DNA from: Herbaspirillum rubrisubalbicans
GTDB taxonomy: Bacteria > Pseudomonadota > Gammaproteobacteria > Burkholderiales > Burkholderiaceae_D
Assembly (NCBI RefSeq): GCF_003719195.1
Contig: NZ_CP024996.1
Span: 4,030,001 to 4,094,000, forward strand
Direction: 5' to 3'
DNA length: 64,000 nucleotides
A model generated the notes under the pieces. It saw only the letters and a program-made list of their open reading frames with translations. It made no database searches and was not told the DNA's origin. Below, in pieces: positions 42,893-52,441 of this stretch (positions within the stretch are counted from its first letter, which is position 1; each line of letters begins with the position of its first letter). The translations under genes were made by a program, and so were the position numbers.

Positions 42893-43786
42893 ATGCAAGC
42901 CATTTCATTTCCCACCGAATGCATCACCAGCGGCTATGTGCTGCTGGAATCGGCCAATCTGGATCCCCGTTCGCCGTGGCAGGAACTGCCCATGCAGCTC
43001 TGCGAGGTCGGCCGGATCAAGGATGCGGACGACCTGACGCCGCGCCTCATCGACATGAGCGCACTCTCCCCGACCCAGCAGAAGTGGGTAAGCACTGGGC
43101 TGCGCTTCGCACCACTGGAGGATGAACCGCCGATACTGTGCGCCTGGCTGGACACTGACGCCGACCTGGAGCTGCTCAAGCGGGCCATCACGCGCTTCCT
43201 GATCGGCCCCGGCCCGGAGGGGCGAGCGGTCTATTGGCGCTATTACGACCCGCGCGTCTTTGCACTGACCATGCACTTGTTCTCAGCCGAACAGAGCAGC
43301 GCCTTGCTGGGGCCGGTGACGCAATGGCGCTTTCCCTGGTGCGGCCACTGGTGGAGCGTGGCCGGTCCCGGCGCGGAGATCGACGTGCTGGGCGGCAGCC
43401 GGCCGGCCTGGCCCACCGCCAACCAATGGAGCAGCCTGGCGCACTGCGATGTGCTCGACATGGTCCTGCGGCGCCTGACCGACAATCTGGCGGACCGTAC
43501 GCCCTCGGAAATCCTCCTCTACCAGCGGCGCGCGGAGGCCGCTCTGATGCGAGGCCGGCAAGTGCTCAAGCTCACCGACCCTGGCGAGCTGATGGAGTAC
43601 GCCCTGCTTTGCCTGCGCTATGGCAGCGCGTTTCTGGATCATCCCCCACTGTACGACGCCTGGCCTGCGCTAGCCCGCGGAAAGATCAACTGGAGCACCC
43701 TGCTACAGCGTCTCGGCCCCGACGATTACCGACAGATGGAGGCAGTGCGCCACCTGATGTCCCCTTCTACAGGAGCAGCACAATGA
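42893..43786 (+). CDS. DUF4123 effector adaptor/chaperone
   Basis: The 297-residue protein has the DUF4123 pattern over residues about 15-160: YVLLESANLD, PILCAWLDTDADLELLKRAITRFL and YWRYYDPRVFALTM. DUF4123 proteins (TEC/TAP adaptors) bind a specific effector and load it onto the cognate VgrG. The C-terminal part (about 200-290) is helical and may confer effector specificity. It starts 16 nt after the vgrG stop and ends overlapping the effector ATG by four bases, consistent with co-folding of adaptor and effector. Confidence 0.9.
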   Translation: MQAISFPTECITSGYVLLESANLDPRSPWQELPMQLCEVGRIKDADDLTPRLIDMSALSPTQQKWVSTGLRFAPLEDEPPILCAWLDTDADLELLKRAITRFLIGPGPEGRAVYWRYYDPRVFALTMHLFSAEQSSALLGPVTQWRFPWCGHWWSVAGPGAEIDVLGGSRPAWPTANQWSSLAHCDVLDMVLRRLTDNLADRTPSEILLYQRRAEAALMRGRQVLKLTDPGELMEYALLCLRYGSAFLDHPPLYDAWPALARGKINWSTLLQRLGPDDYRQMEAVRHLMSPSTGAAQ

Positions 43787-46284
43787 ACGGATGCAATTTT
43801 TGTGACAAGAAAGGCTTGCTGATCTATCCGGTCCGCTATGCGGTGGCCAGTCCTTATGGTGCGGCGGGCGTACCGGGCTTGTCCGGCCATTTCAAGATCG
43901 AAGGCGCCCCGCAGGCCGTCGGCGCGGCGAAATACACCTTGCGTGCGCTGCGTGCCGGTTATCTCTATACCTATGACGAGAAGCGGAGACGACTCAAGGC
44001 TTATGTGGTCATGCCGACCGGACATCTTTGGAATTATCCGCTGGAGTACAAGCCGCCACATCCGGCGAAGATCCGTTTTGCCTGTGTTGACACGGGCGAG
44101 CTGGTGCGGGCCTATTGTGTGGACATCGTTCATACGGCAGCCGATCCGGCAGGTAATTTCTGGATAGGCTGGTCCAACGTGCAGTGGACCAAGGCCTTGC
44201 TCAAGAAGGTCAGTGACGCGGGGTGGCGCAAGAAGCACATGCAGTGCATCGACATCCCGGCAATGTTGGCTGGCGATGCAGCCCATACCGGGGAATTCAA
44301 CGCGAGTGCGGACAAGGTGGCGCATTTTGTGGCGGACGAAGCCGCCATGAAAAAGGCCTACGCCTTCAGCAACACGCCCATTGAATCCGAGACACGCAAG
44401 CTCGCCACGGCCGTGCGTTTCAAGGCGATCATGGCGGAGCACGGGCCGCATCACAAGGGCTACATTGCCGCGCTCAATGATCCGGTGGGAATGACCAATG
44501 ACTTGAGTGAATTGACGATACCGGATCTACAAGCCGGGTTCGATGAGAAGCTGCATCAGCGCAAGATGATTGCTGACCTGCTCGCGCTGACCGAGCACCA
44601 CGTACGCCAGGAAGCCCGCCAGGAAGTGCTCTTCAGCGATGCGGTCGCAGAGGCTTCCGCGCATCATCCTGATGGCGATGTCTACAACGGCTTGAAGACC
44701 TTGGGCGCCATGTTCAAGCTGGGCGGGATAAACCGTCATGAGAAGAAGCTCCATGAACAGCGCAAGAAATACGGCGAGGACCTGGCCGGGCGCCAGCAGG
44801 CAGCGGCCGATGATGCCTGGCATGAATTGACCCATGACAATGGAAAACCGACGCTGGACGAAGCGGCACTCAAGGCCTTTCCGGCGATCTACGACGCTGC
44901 GCTCAAGCAATTCGAGCCGCAGCTCTTGCAACTGCTGATGGCCCATGTCGGATGGCTCAAGAGCGAGCAATTGGCCAACTGGATGGAGGGTGTTCATGAC
45001 GACGCTGACATCCGCAGTGGTTATGCCTATAGCGAATCGATGTCGCAATGCATCGGCAAGGCCGCCTGCTCCAAGCCTTGTATTGAACAGCTCATGCGCT
45101 GGATCTCCAGTGACAATCTGAAGGACACTCGGAACTTGTATGGCCGTGCCTTGCTGCTCAACCAGGCCGACATCATCGCGGCCACAGAAGTACAGCTCAA
45201 GGGCAGCGATATCCAGATTGAGAACATCCTCAACATCTACAAGGGCGCCATTGAGAGGTTGCACAACGCCGGCCACGCGGAACAATTGATCGACCGCCTG
45301 GCACTGACAACAGGCAACGTCATTGCCAAGGCCATCAGCGAGAGTGGCAGCTTACTGGCAAAGGGGCTGGTGCAGATTCATCTTCAATTGATGGCAGGCG
45401 TTGCCATCAAGGTCAGCAACATGAGCAGCGCCGATGTAGCCAGATGGGCGATCGCAGAAGCGAAAGAGAAAGGCATCAAACTGGAGACCACCCGACAGAA
45501 AACCAGGGCCGATGCGCGCACCGAGGCTGGCAGGGCAATCAAGCGAGCCAAAGTGGAGAAGCATGTCGTCTACGAACTGGATATCGCCAGGCTGGAGAAG
45601 GAGGGACGAATTGCGCCGGGGAGCATCAAGGGAATTGGACTTCCGGGCTTTGCCATGACGCAGAAATGGCTGGGGTCCGGGGCGCCACGAGATTTCAAAC
45701 TTGGAGTGGTGACCATGATTGTGCAGATGGTGGCGCTGAATTTTGCGATGAAGGATTTGGTGGGAAATGATCAGTTCAATCAGGTGGAAACTCGTGTGAA
45801 AACAACATTGGCGATCATCAGCTTAAGTGCGACGATTGTCGAAACTGCCGCCGCAAGTCTTCAAAAATCAGTGGAGCACCCGTTGGCTGTTTTTATTCGT
45901 GGCCAATGGGCGATAGAAAAAAAATGGGGGAGTACATTATTAAAAGGTGCTCGTATGGCCGGAGCGGGTGCAGGCATTTTAGCCAGCCTTTTTGATTTGG
46001 CATTTAATGCTTTCCCCGCATACAGAGACGAGAACTATCTCCTTATGACTCTTTATGGGCTGAACGGTCTATCAGGAATCGGCATCGCCTTCGCTGCTTA
46101 TTATTCAATCGCCGCCGTATGGACACCGCTGTTGATTGTGTCCTTCGCTATCAGCGCATCCATTGCTATGGTTAATAACAGTCAATTAAAGACTTGGATT
46201 TCTCGATGTGATTTTTCCTCAAAGGAAAAATACAGTTCATTCGAAGAGCAGATAAATGCTTTCAATCAGATTTTCGGTGGCTAA
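43783..46284 (+). CDS. T6SS effector, VasX/BTH_I2691-like, predicted membrane-active
   Basis: The 833-residue protein begins MNGCNFCDKKGLLIYPVRYAVA, the hallmark N-terminus of VasX/BTH_I2691-type T6SS effectors, with LRAGYLYTYDEKRRRLKAYVV as the second conserved block (together about residues 1-130). The middle (about 130-630) is charged and mostly helical. The end carries four to five hydrophobic segments (about 637-657, 675-695, 720-742, 755-775 and 777-797), as in pore-forming VasX toxins. It should depolarise target membranes. AGGAGCAGCACA precedes the ATG. The last third is AT-richer than the start, and the likely immunity gene follows two bases after the stop. Confidence 0.87.
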   Translation: MNGCNFCDKKGLLIYPVRYAVASPYGAAGVPGLSGHFKIEGAPQAVGAAKYTLRALRAGYLYTYDEKRRRLKAYVVMPTGHLWNYPLEYKPPHPAKIRFACVDTGELVRAYCVDIVHTAADPAGNFWIGWSNVQWTKALLKKVSDAGWRKKHMQCIDIPAMLAGDAAHTGEFNASADKVAHFVADEAAMKKAYAFSNTPIESETRKLATAVRFKAIMAEHGPHHKGYIAALNDPVGMTNDLSELTIPDLQAGFDEKLHQRKMIADLLALTEHHVRQEARQEVLFSDAVAEASAHHPDGDVYNGLKTLGAMFKLGGINRHEKKLHEQRKKYGEDLAGRQQAAADDAWHELTHDNGKPTLDEAALKAFPAIYDAALKQFEPQLLQLLMAHVGWLKSEQLANWMEGVHDDADIRSGYAYSESMSQCIGKAACSKPCIEQLMRWISSDNLKDTRNLYGRALLLNQADIIAATEVQLKGSDIQIENILNIYKGAIERLHNAGHAEQLIDRLALTTGNVIAKAISESGSLLAKGLVQIHLQLMAGVAIKVSNMSSADVARWAIAEAKEKGIKLETTRQKTRADARTEAGRAIKRAKVEKHVVYELDIARLEKEGRIAPGSIKGIGLPGFAMTQKWLGSGAPRDFKLGVVTMIVQMVALNFAMKDLVGNDQFNQVETRVKTTLAIISLSATIVETAAASLQKSVEHPLAVFIRGQWAIEKKWGSTLLKGARMAGAGAGILASLFDLAFNAFPAYRDENYLLMTLYGLNGLSGIGIAFAAYYSIAAVWTPLLIVSFAISASIAMVNNSQLKTWISRCDFSSKEKYSSFEEQINAFNQIFGG

Positions 46285-46286
46285 TT

Positions 46287-47366
46287 ATGGATGAGCGCGT
46301 CTTTTCGTATAAGGCCGGAAGTCAAATTCCCGCATGGGATCTGCGACACCGGCTATCAATCCACGAACCAGTAAGTCCGGAATGCAAGGACACTGGCACC
46401 CTATTCCGCCTTAACTCTACATATATGGATGTCACTGATCAGCCGCATAGAGATCGGCAGTGGCATGCTGCTGGAGTACTTACTTCTTGCATTGGAGTAA
46501 TCGCCCCATTGTGGCTAATTGGTTACACGTTGATTCATCCACCCAGGGAATTTGTTCTCAGCTTAGGAATTGCGTATTTCGTATTGATGGGTGGCTCAGC
46601 TATCTTCGCGTATTTAACGTTCAAGTACGGTCGAGATGAGTTCTTTTCCCTAAAGCGCCGCCCTATTCGTTTCAATCGTAAGGAGAAAAAAGTCTATGCG
46701 ATCCGCCATCGCCGTTTCCTAGCCAAGCCGGACCAAGGCGACTTCACGTGGGAGATTGCGTGGGACGAGAAGGCGATCTTTTGTATCCACAGACGCATGG
46801 TCAACAACAGACCCGCATACCATATAAGACACTATGAAGTCGATGAGCACGGCAATATCATCCGCGCTTTCGCAATCGGCCGAACGTGGGAAGGGAATGA
46901 AAATCTCCAAAGCCTGCTATCGCAATGGAACTATTGGTGCTGGTACATGAACCGCGGTCCGGCCGAATTACCCAAACCTCCGCTCTTCTACAAAGAACGA
47001 GAGACCATGCTGGAAAGCTTTCTGTTCTGTCTTTACGAATTCGCTCCTTGTGCCAGCGTCGCATATCGCGTCTCGATGATGCCCTTCATCCTGCTGCTAA
47101 CCGCCCATCGTCTCCTAGCCTTGTGGACTTGCCGAAATCCTGTCTGGCCGCTAGCAGTCGAAGAAGTCAGCAGCATCGAACCTGACGACCCTTTCGATGA
47201 GCCACGCGGTAGTACCCCAAGCGGCTGGGGGGACACCTTGCTTGCCATCGAACGAGGCGAGTACCCCCATGACCCTGGCAGAGGAATAGACGCATGGCGC
47301 GGTGAAAAAGACCCCGTCGCCAACGCACATCTCTGGGCACAAGACATCCCTCCCCGCCTCCACTGA
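46287..47366 (+). CDS. Putative T6SS immunity membrane protein (DUF6708-like)
   Basis: The 359-residue protein has two transmembrane helices near the N-terminus (about 60-83 and 88-112) and a hydrophobic stretch near 257-277. The block FSLKRRPIRFNRKEKKVYAIRHRRF followed by FTWEIAWDEKAIFCIHRR resembles DUF6708 proteins, which are common beside T6SS effectors; this family assignment is from memory. It starts two bases after the effector stop and its base composition matches the effector's AT-rich end. Membrane-located protection against the pore former is the expected role. Confidence 0.68.
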   Translation: MDERVFSYKAGSQIPAWDLRHRLSIHEPVSPECKDTGTLFRLNSTYMDVTDQPHRDRQWHAAGVLTSCIGVIAPLWLIGYTLIHPPREFVLSLGIAYFVLMGGSAIFAYLTFKYGRDEFFSLKRRPIRFNRKEKKVYAIRHRRFLAKPDQGDFTWEIAWDEKAIFCIHRRMVNNRPAYHIRHYEVDEHGNIIRAFAIGRTWEGNENLQSLLSQWNYWCWYMNRGPAELPKPPLFYKERETMLESFLFCLYEFAPCASVAYRVSMMPFILLLTAHRLLALWTCRNPVWPLAVEEVSSIEPDDPFDEPRGSTPSGWGDTLLAIERGEYPHDPGRGIDAWRGEKDPVANAHLWAQDIPPRLH

Positions 47367-47375
47367 AAGCCCCCC

Positions 47376-47639
47376 ATGAAAGACCAACAAGGTAGAGCCG
47401 TGATCCGCCTCGGTGACAAGACCTCCCACGGCGGCGAAGTGATTTCAGCCAGCGATACGCTCAAGGCCATGGGCAAAGGCGTTGCGCTTGAAGGGGATAT
47501 GACGACCTGCCCCAAGTGCAAGGGACAATTCGCCATCCAGCCAGGCGGCGGCAACAGCGCCCGCAAACATCATGGCAAACAAGTCGCCTATCACGGAGAT
47601 ACAACGGCCTGCGGCGCCAGCCTGATTGCATCGCTTTAA
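47376..47639 (+). CDS. PAAR-domain spike-tip protein
   Basis: The 87-residue protein is a single PAAR domain: AVIRLGDKTSHGGEVISASDT at the start, then a CPKC pair, GKQVAYHGDTTACGASLIASL at the end, where Cys and His residues bind the structural metal. PAAR proteins sharpen the VgrG trimer and can recruit effectors. It closes the VgrG island and is GC-richer than the preceding gene, returning to the host composition. Confidence 0.9.
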   Translation: MKDQQGRAVIRLGDKTSHGGEVISASDTLKAMGKGVALEGDMTTCPKCKGQFAIQPGGGNSARKHHGKQVAYHGDTTACGASLIASL

Positions 47640-47688
47640 GCGCTTTAATTGCTCTAAGCGCTTCAGGCCGTCACGGCAAGCAAGACCA

Positions 47689-49098
47689 TCACTGCCCGTC
47701 CTCGGACTGCTCCTTCTTGATCTCGGCAAACTTGGCCGCCATGGTCGGATTGCCTCGGGTCAAGCGCTTGATGGTGACATCCTGCGCCTTGTCATTGGCC
47801 AGGCGCAGGTTGCGGTCGGTGCCGAGCAAGGCTTCCTTGGTCTTCTGCAAGTGGTCGATGGACTTGTCGATCTCATCGATGGCGGTCTGGAAGCGGCGCG
47901 AAGCCAGGTCGTAGTTCTTGGCGAAGGCCGCCTTGAAGGTGTCGAGCTCGGATTCGAAGTTGGTGATGTCGATGTTCTGCGCCTTCACCAGCGCCAGTTC
48001 GGTCTTGTATTTCAGGGAATTGAGCGCGGCGTTCCTCAGCAGCGTGATGATGGGAATGAAGAACTGCGGACGCACCACGTACATCTTGGGATAACGATGG
48101 AACACGTCCACGATGCCGGTGTTGTAGAGCTCGCTGTCCGGCTCCAGCATCGACACCAGCACGGCGTATTCGCAGCCTTTCTCCTGGCGGTCCTTGTCCA
48201 GTTCCTTGAGGAAGTCTTCGTTGCGATTCTTGGTGGCGGTGTGATCGTTCTCGTTCTTCATCTCGAACATGATGGAGACGATCTCGGTGCCGGCTTCATC
48301 CGTATCGCGGAAGATGTAATCGCCCTTGCTGCCGCTGCGCGCATCGTTGTCCTTCTCGAAGTAGGCGCGCGGGAAGGCGGTGGCGCGGATGCGGTTGAAC
48401 TCGGTCTCGCAGTGCTGCTCCAGGGTTTCACCGACCATCTTGGTGGAGAGCCGCGCCTTCATGTCGCGCAGGCGCTCGATCATGTCTTCGCGGTCCTTCA
48501 ACTGGGTTTCGTATTTGTCCTTCAGTGATTTCTCGGCCAACTGCTTTTCCAGTTCGGCGCGCATCAGGCTGCTCTTGAGTTCGTCGCGCTCCTTCTCCAC
48601 CACGCCGACAGCTTCGTTTACAGCCAGTTTCTGGGTAAGGGCGATGGAATCCATCTTGGCCTTTAAGGCCTGGATCTCGGCATCCTTCTCGCTGACGGTC
48701 TGCTGCAATTGCTGGGCCAGGCGGGCTTCGGCCAGCTGCTGGTCGGCGAGCTTTTCCTTCCTGGCCTGCTCAAGCTCATTGGCCAGCTTGTCACGCTCGC
48801 GCTCGACATTGGCCATGGCGTCGGCCACGGCCATCTTCTGTGCCATTTCTCCGGCTTCCAGGCGCGCCTTCAACTCTTGGATTTCGGCGTCGCGGGCCGC
48901 TGCGGCTTTCTGCAACTCGGCCTCGGCCTTGGCCCGCGCCAGCTCGATGGCATTGCGCTTGTCCTGCTCGGCCAGTTCCAGGCGCTCGTGCAATTGCTGC
49001 TCGAAGGCGCTGTCGCGGACTTGCGAAAGGATGTCGGCGTAACCGGCTTCATCGATCTTGAAGGCTTTGCCGCAGTGGGGGCAGATGATGTCGTGCAT
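47689..49098 (-). CDS. DUF2130 coiled-coil protein
   Basis: The 469-residue protein begins [16 protein letters not shown], a zinc-ribbon-like CPxC end, continues with a long Ala/Glu/Lys-rich coiled coil (about residues 25-225), and finishes with the DUF2130 domain ([53 protein letters not shown]). This domain resembles restriction-endonuclease-like folds through its D/E-x-K pattern (FEMKNE), but its role is unknown. ATG 49098 is chosen because further upstream the frame runs into the tRNA gene. It is convergent with the T6SS island. Confidence 0.88.
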   Translation of the reverse strand: MHDIICPHCGKAFKIDEAGYADILSQVRDSAFEQQLHERLELAEQDKRNAIELARAKAEAELQKAAAARDAEIQELKARLEAGEMAQKMAVADAMANVERERDKLANELEQARKEKLADQQLAEARLAQQLQQTVSEKDAEIQALKAKMDSIALTQKLAVNEAVGVVEKERDELKSSLMRAELEKQLAEKSLKDKYETQLKDREDMIERLRDMKARLSTKMVGETLEQHCETEFNRIRATAFPRAYFEKDNDARSGSKGDYIFRDTDEAGTEIVSIMFEMKNENDHTATKNRNEDFLKELDKDRQEKGCEYAVLVSMLEPDSELYNTGIVDVFHRYPKMYVVRPQFFIPIITLLRNAALNSLKYKTELALVKAQNIDITNFESELDTFKAAFAKNYDLASRRFQTAIDEIDKSIDHLQKTKEALLGTDRNLRLANDKAQDVTIKRLTRGNPTMAAKFAEIKKEQSEDGQ

Positions 49099-49192
49099 GG
49101 CGGGTTCGGGTCCTGATTCTGGTTCTGGAGGGATGGGCGCTAGCTTAACGGATCGCGCACATCGCACAGACAAGAAACGAAAGCAGAAATGC

Positions 49193-49218
49193 AAAAAGCC
49201 CGCACAAGGCGGGCTTTT
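49193..49218 (-). terminator. Terminator after tRNA-Val
   Basis: On the minus strand AAAAGCCCGC and GCGGGCTTTTT form a stem with a five-base loop, 9 nt after the tRNA 3' end. It ends the tRNA transcript before the DUF2130 gene. Confidence 0.9.
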
Positions 49219-49226
49219 CTGAATTT

Positions 49227-49301
49227 TGGTGGAAAGTGCAAGGTTTGAACTTGCGACCCCTGCAGTGTGAATGCAGTGCTCTACCACTGAGCTAACCTTC
49301 C
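49227..49301 (-). tRNA. valT: tRNA-Val (CAC)
   Basis: The 75-nt cloverleaf folds well: acceptor GGAAGGT/ACTTTCC, D arm TAGCTCAGTGGTAGAGCA, anticodon stem CTGCA/TGCAG with loop TTCACAC (anticodon CAC), T arm GCAAG-TTCAAAC-CTTGC, and an encoded CCA. It reads GUG codons. The symbol is a generic Val label. Confidence 0.95.
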
Positions 49302-49458
49302 AAGTTCAACTGGCTTTTTGCTGCTGCGCCAATCGAGAGACAAGATTATGCCAAGCTTTTTGAATGTGTGCAAGCACCTCGTAAATAATTCTTCATTTTT
49401 TATCGCCATGCAAAATCCTGCTGCCAGCAGGCCACACTCTTCTGGTCCGCGAGCTTGA

Positions 49459-50196
49459 TCAAGCCGCCTGCTCGCCCGCTTCCGCGGTCGGCGGTTCGAA
49501 GCGCCAGACACAGCTGCCGCGCGCTTCCTTGTCGAGCTGGTTGAGCACCTCTTCATGCAGCCCCAGCTCTTCCTCGCTGGCCGTGACCACGATTACCTCG
49601 GCCAGCGGCGCCAGTTCCAGCTTGCCGTCTTCACCTTCGGTGACGTCTTCCTCGGCGCCCAGGTCCATGGTCAACGAGTTCTGGCCGCGCGTCATGGACA
49701 GGTAGACCTCGGCCAGCAACTCCGCATCCAGCAACGCGCCGTGCAGGACGCGGTGGGCGTTGGAGATGCCGTAGCGGTCGCACAGGGCGTCCAGAGAATT
49801 GCGGCGGCCCGGGTGCAGTTCCTTGGCCATCTGCAGCGAGTCCACCACGTCGCTCACATGCTCCTTGAACGGCGGCAGGCCCAGCAAGGCCAGTTCGGCA
49901 TCCAGGAAGCCGATGTCGAAGGGCGCGTTGTGGATGATGATCTGGGCACCGCGCACGTAGTCCAGGAACTCGGCGGCGATCTGCTTGAAGGTGGGCTTGT
50001 CGGCCAGGAATTCGGTGGTCAGGCCGTGCACCGCCAGCGCGCCTTCTTCGGAGTCACGCTCGGGGTTGATGTAGAGGTGAAGATTCTTTCCCGACAACTG
50101 GCGGTTGAGCACTTCCACGCAACCGATTTCCAGGATGCGGTTGCCGTTGCGCGGCGACAGGCCGGTGGTTTCGGTGTCGAGGATGATCTGACGCAT
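49459..50196 (-). CDS. dnaQ: DNA polymerase III epsilon subunit (3'-5' proofreading)
   Basis: The 245-residue exonuclease proofreads during replication as part of the Pol III core. Exo motifs: LDTETTG (residues 6-12), HNAPFDIGFLD (about 93-103) and HGALLDAELLAEVY (about 152-165), i.e. a DEDDh nuclease. The C-terminal tail, which binds the alpha subunit in this family, is Glu-rich here. The dnaQ-rnhA neighbourhood is conserved across proteobacteria. Confidence 0.96.
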   Translation of the reverse strand: MRQIILDTETTGLSPRNGNRILEIGCVEVLNRQLSGKNLHLYINPERDSEEGALAVHGLTTEFLADKPTFKQIAAEFLDYVRGAQIIIHNAPFDIGFLDAELALLGLPPFKEHVSDVVDSLQMAKELHPGRRNSLDALCDRYGISNAHRVLHGALLDAELLAEVYLSMTRGQNSLTMDLGAEEDVTEGEDGKLELAPLAEVIVVTASEEELGLHEEVLNQLDKEARGSCVWRFEPPTAEAGEQAA

Positions 50197-50260
50197 GATG
50201 ACTCCTGCTGATGCGAATGCGGGTGGTTAGAGTGGGATATGAATGAAATGACGGGATCGA

Positions 50261-50695
50261 TTACTTGATGCTGTCCACGCCACGATTGGCCAACTGGTCG
50301 GCGCGTTCATTGCCGGCATGACCGTTGTGGCCACGTACCCAGCGCCACTCGACCTGGTGCTGCTGCTGAGCTGCGTCCAGCGCCTGCCACAGGTCGGCGT
50401 TCTTGACCGGTTCCTTGCTGGCAGTCTTCCAGCCGCGCGCCTTCCAGCCGTGGATCCATTCGCTGATGCCCTTCTGCACGTACTGGCTGTCGGTGTGGAC
50501 CACCACTTCGCAGGGGCGCTTCAAGGCGTTCAAGGCCTGGATCACCGCCATCAACTCCATGCGGTTGTTGGTGGTGTTGGGCTCGCCACCGAAGATTTCC
50601 TTCTCCTTGCCGCCCGCCACCAGCAGCGCGCCCCAGCCGCCACGGCCAGGATTGCCCTTGCAGGCGCCATCGGAATAGATCTCTACTTTGTCCAT
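50261..50695 (-). CDS. rnhA: Ribonuclease HI
   Basis: The 144-residue enzyme degrades RNA in RNA-DNA hybrids. The catalytic residues D9 ([11 protein letters not shown]), E47 (NNRMELMA), D69 (HTDSQYV) and the last Asp in [10 protein letters not shown] are all present, with the basic handle [15 protein letters not shown] 50695 starts the conserved domain; the longer upstream frame is not conserved. It lies 64 nt upstream of dnaQ on the same strand. Confidence 0.96.
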   Translation of the reverse strand: MDKVEIYSDGACKGNPGRGGWGALLVAGGKEKEIFGGEPNTTNNRMELMAVIQALNALKRPCEVVVHTDSQYVQKGISEWIHGWKARGWKTASKEPVKNADLWQALDAAQQQHQVEWRWVRGHNGHAGNERADQLANRGVDSIK

Positions 50696-50784
50696 ACTCT
50701 TCACTTCAATTTGTTTGCTTGTGCACTTGTGCGCAATATAAGCGGGCCGCGATGATACCTGATCGCGCCAGAGGCCCGGTAAAT

Positions 50785-51597
50785 TCAGTCGGTCCTGTGG
50801 ATGCGATTGGTCACCGGCACGCCGCGTGGGGCTTGCAGTTTCTGGCGCTGCAAGGCCGGGCCGATGAGGCGCATTCCGGGGACGCGCTTGATGGCCTGCA
50901 CGATATAGACGGCGCCGAAATAGGGCCACCAGCGGTCGCCGGCCTTTTCCATGAAGCCGAAGCGGTCCAGCCATTGCGTGGTTTCGCAAGGCGGTGCGTA
51001 GCAGCCGAAGTGGCCGCGGTTGACTTCCATGTTGAGCAGTTTGAGCCAGTCCTTCAGGCGCGGCAGGCGGATGAATTCGCCGTCGCGCGGCAGGAAGTGC
51101 GCGCCTGTCAGACGCCCGGCGGCTTGCCTCATGCCCCACAGGCTGCTGGGGTTGAAGCCGCAGATGATGACCTGCCCTTCCGGGATCAAGACCCGCTCCA
51201 CTTCACGCAGTACCTGGTGCGGTTCGGCGGCGAACTCCAGCACGTGCGGCAGGACCACCAGGTCCAGGCTTTGCGTGGCGAACGGCAGCTCGCCGAAATT
51301 GTGCGTGACCACCTGGGGGATCTCCAGCTCGGACTGGCCGTCCACCGGCATCCGGTTGTCGGTGAGCCAGCGATAGGGCATCCGGTTGGCCTGCAGCGCA
51401 TGGATCTGGGGCGAACCGATCTGCACCGCGTTGAAGCCGAAGATGTCGGCCGTGAGCGTATTGAGATGACGCTGCTCCCACTGGCGCAGGTAGTTGCCGA
51501 TGGGCGTCTGCAACCAGGCGGCCAGGTCTATAATTTCGGCGTTGTTCACATTCGCAGCAGTTTCAGCCTTGTCAGCCATCTCTTCTTTCGCGCTCAT
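50785..51597 (-). CDS. SAM-dependent methyltransferase (class I)
   Basis: The 270-residue protein has a Methyltransf_11-like core: [47 protein letters not shown] (about residues 105-150). The usual Gly-rich motif I is poorly preserved. It is a constant neighbour of rnhA and gloB in beta-proteobacteria; substrate unknown. Two nearby starts are possible: ATG 51597, which overlaps the alternative gloB ATG on the other strand, and ATG 51579. Confidence 0.85.
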   Translation of the reverse strand: MSAKEEMADKAETAANVNNAEIIDLAAWLQTPIGNYLRQWEQRHLNTLTADIFGFNAVQIGSPQIHALQANRMPYRWLTDNRMPVDGQSELEIPQVVTHNFGELPFATQSLDLVVLPHVLEFAAEPHQVLREVERVLIPEGQVIICGFNPSSLWGMRQAAGRLTGAHFLPRDGEFIRLPRLKDWLKLLNMEVNRGHFGCYAPPCETTQWLDRFGFMEKAGDRWWPYFGAVYIVQAIKRVPGMRLIGPALQRQKLQAPRGVPVTNRIHRTD

Positions 51598-51649
51598 GAC
51601 CCAGCCAGCCAAGCCAGCTCAAGCAGATCAGAAAACTTCATTGGACGTC

Positions 51650-52441
51650 ATGGCCGTACCGGCGTTCGACGACAACTACCTGTGGATCATCCATGACGGG
51701 CACCATGCCGCCGTGGTCGATCCGGGCGACGCGGTCCCCGTGTTGGCCGCATTGCAGGCCGAGGGCCTGACGTTGGCCGCTATTCTACTGACTCATCATC
51801 ACGCTGACCATGTCGGCGGTGTGGTCGAGCTGGCCCGCCAGGCGGTCAGCGATGCCTTCCCGGTAGTACCGGTCTATGGTCCGGCACGCGAACAGTCCCG
51901 CATCAAGGGGATTACCATCCCGCTGCACGGGAATGAAGACATTGACATCCCCGCACTGGGTCTACGGCTGCAGGTCATCGAGGTGCCGGGCCATACCCTG
52001 GGCCATCTCGCCTATTACTCGGACTCGACCGAGCCAGGTCTGCTGTTCTGCGGCGACACGCTCTTTGCCGGGGGCTGCGGGCGGCTCTTCGAAGGTACGC
52101 CGACGCAGATGGTCGATTCGCTGACCCGGCTGGCCAGCCTGCCGGGCGACACGCAAGTCTATTGCGCCCACGAATATACGCTGTCCAACCTGAAGTTTGC
52201 CGCCGAGGTCGAGCCGGGCAATGCTGAGCTGGCCGCGCGCATCCTGCGCGAACGCGCCCGCCGAGAAAAAGGCGAAGCCACCGTACCGACCACCATCGCG
52301 CTGGAGCGCCAGACCAACCCCTTCCTGCGCGCCGGCGAAACGCAAATCCAGCAATCCCTGCAGAAGGCCGGGCGTTTGACGCAATTGGACGAAGTTAGCA
52401 GCTTCGCCGCCCTGCGCGAATGGAAAAATACCTACAGATAG
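51650..52441 (+). CDS. gloB: Hydroxyacylglutathione hydrolase (glyoxalase II)
   Basis: The 263-residue metallo-beta-lactamase-fold enzyme hydrolyses S-lactoylglutathione to D-lactate and glutathione in methylglyoxal detoxification. The metal site THHHADH (near residue 47), [23 protein letters not shown] and [10 protein letters not shown] are present. [12 protein letters not shown] is the normal family start, so ATG 51650 is preferred; an ATG at 51596 would add 18 residues and place the start directly against that of the divergent methyltransferase. Confidence 0.93.
   Translation: MAVPAFDDNYLWIIHDGHHAAVVDPGDAVPVLAALQAEGLTLAAILLTHHHADHVGGVVELARQAVSDAFPVVPVYGPAREQSRIKGITIPLHGNEDIDIPALGLRLQVIEVPGHTLGHLAYYSDSTEPGLLFCGDTLFAGGCGRLFEGTPTQMVDSLTRLASLPGDTQVYCAHEYTLSNLKFAAEVEPGNAELAARILRERARREKGEATVPTTIALERQTNPFLRAGETQIQQSLQKAGRLTQLDEVSSFAALREWKNTYR

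Noticed and set aside
47638..47663. Terminator between PAAR and DUF2130 genes
   Set aside because: AAGCGCTT occurs twice and could pair, but each copy is itself palindromic and no T-run follows on either strand.
49227..49301. tRNA-Val as attachment site of the VgrG island
   Set aside because: No integrase gene and no repeated tRNA 3' end were seen on the other side of the island, and the DUF2130 gene lies between.
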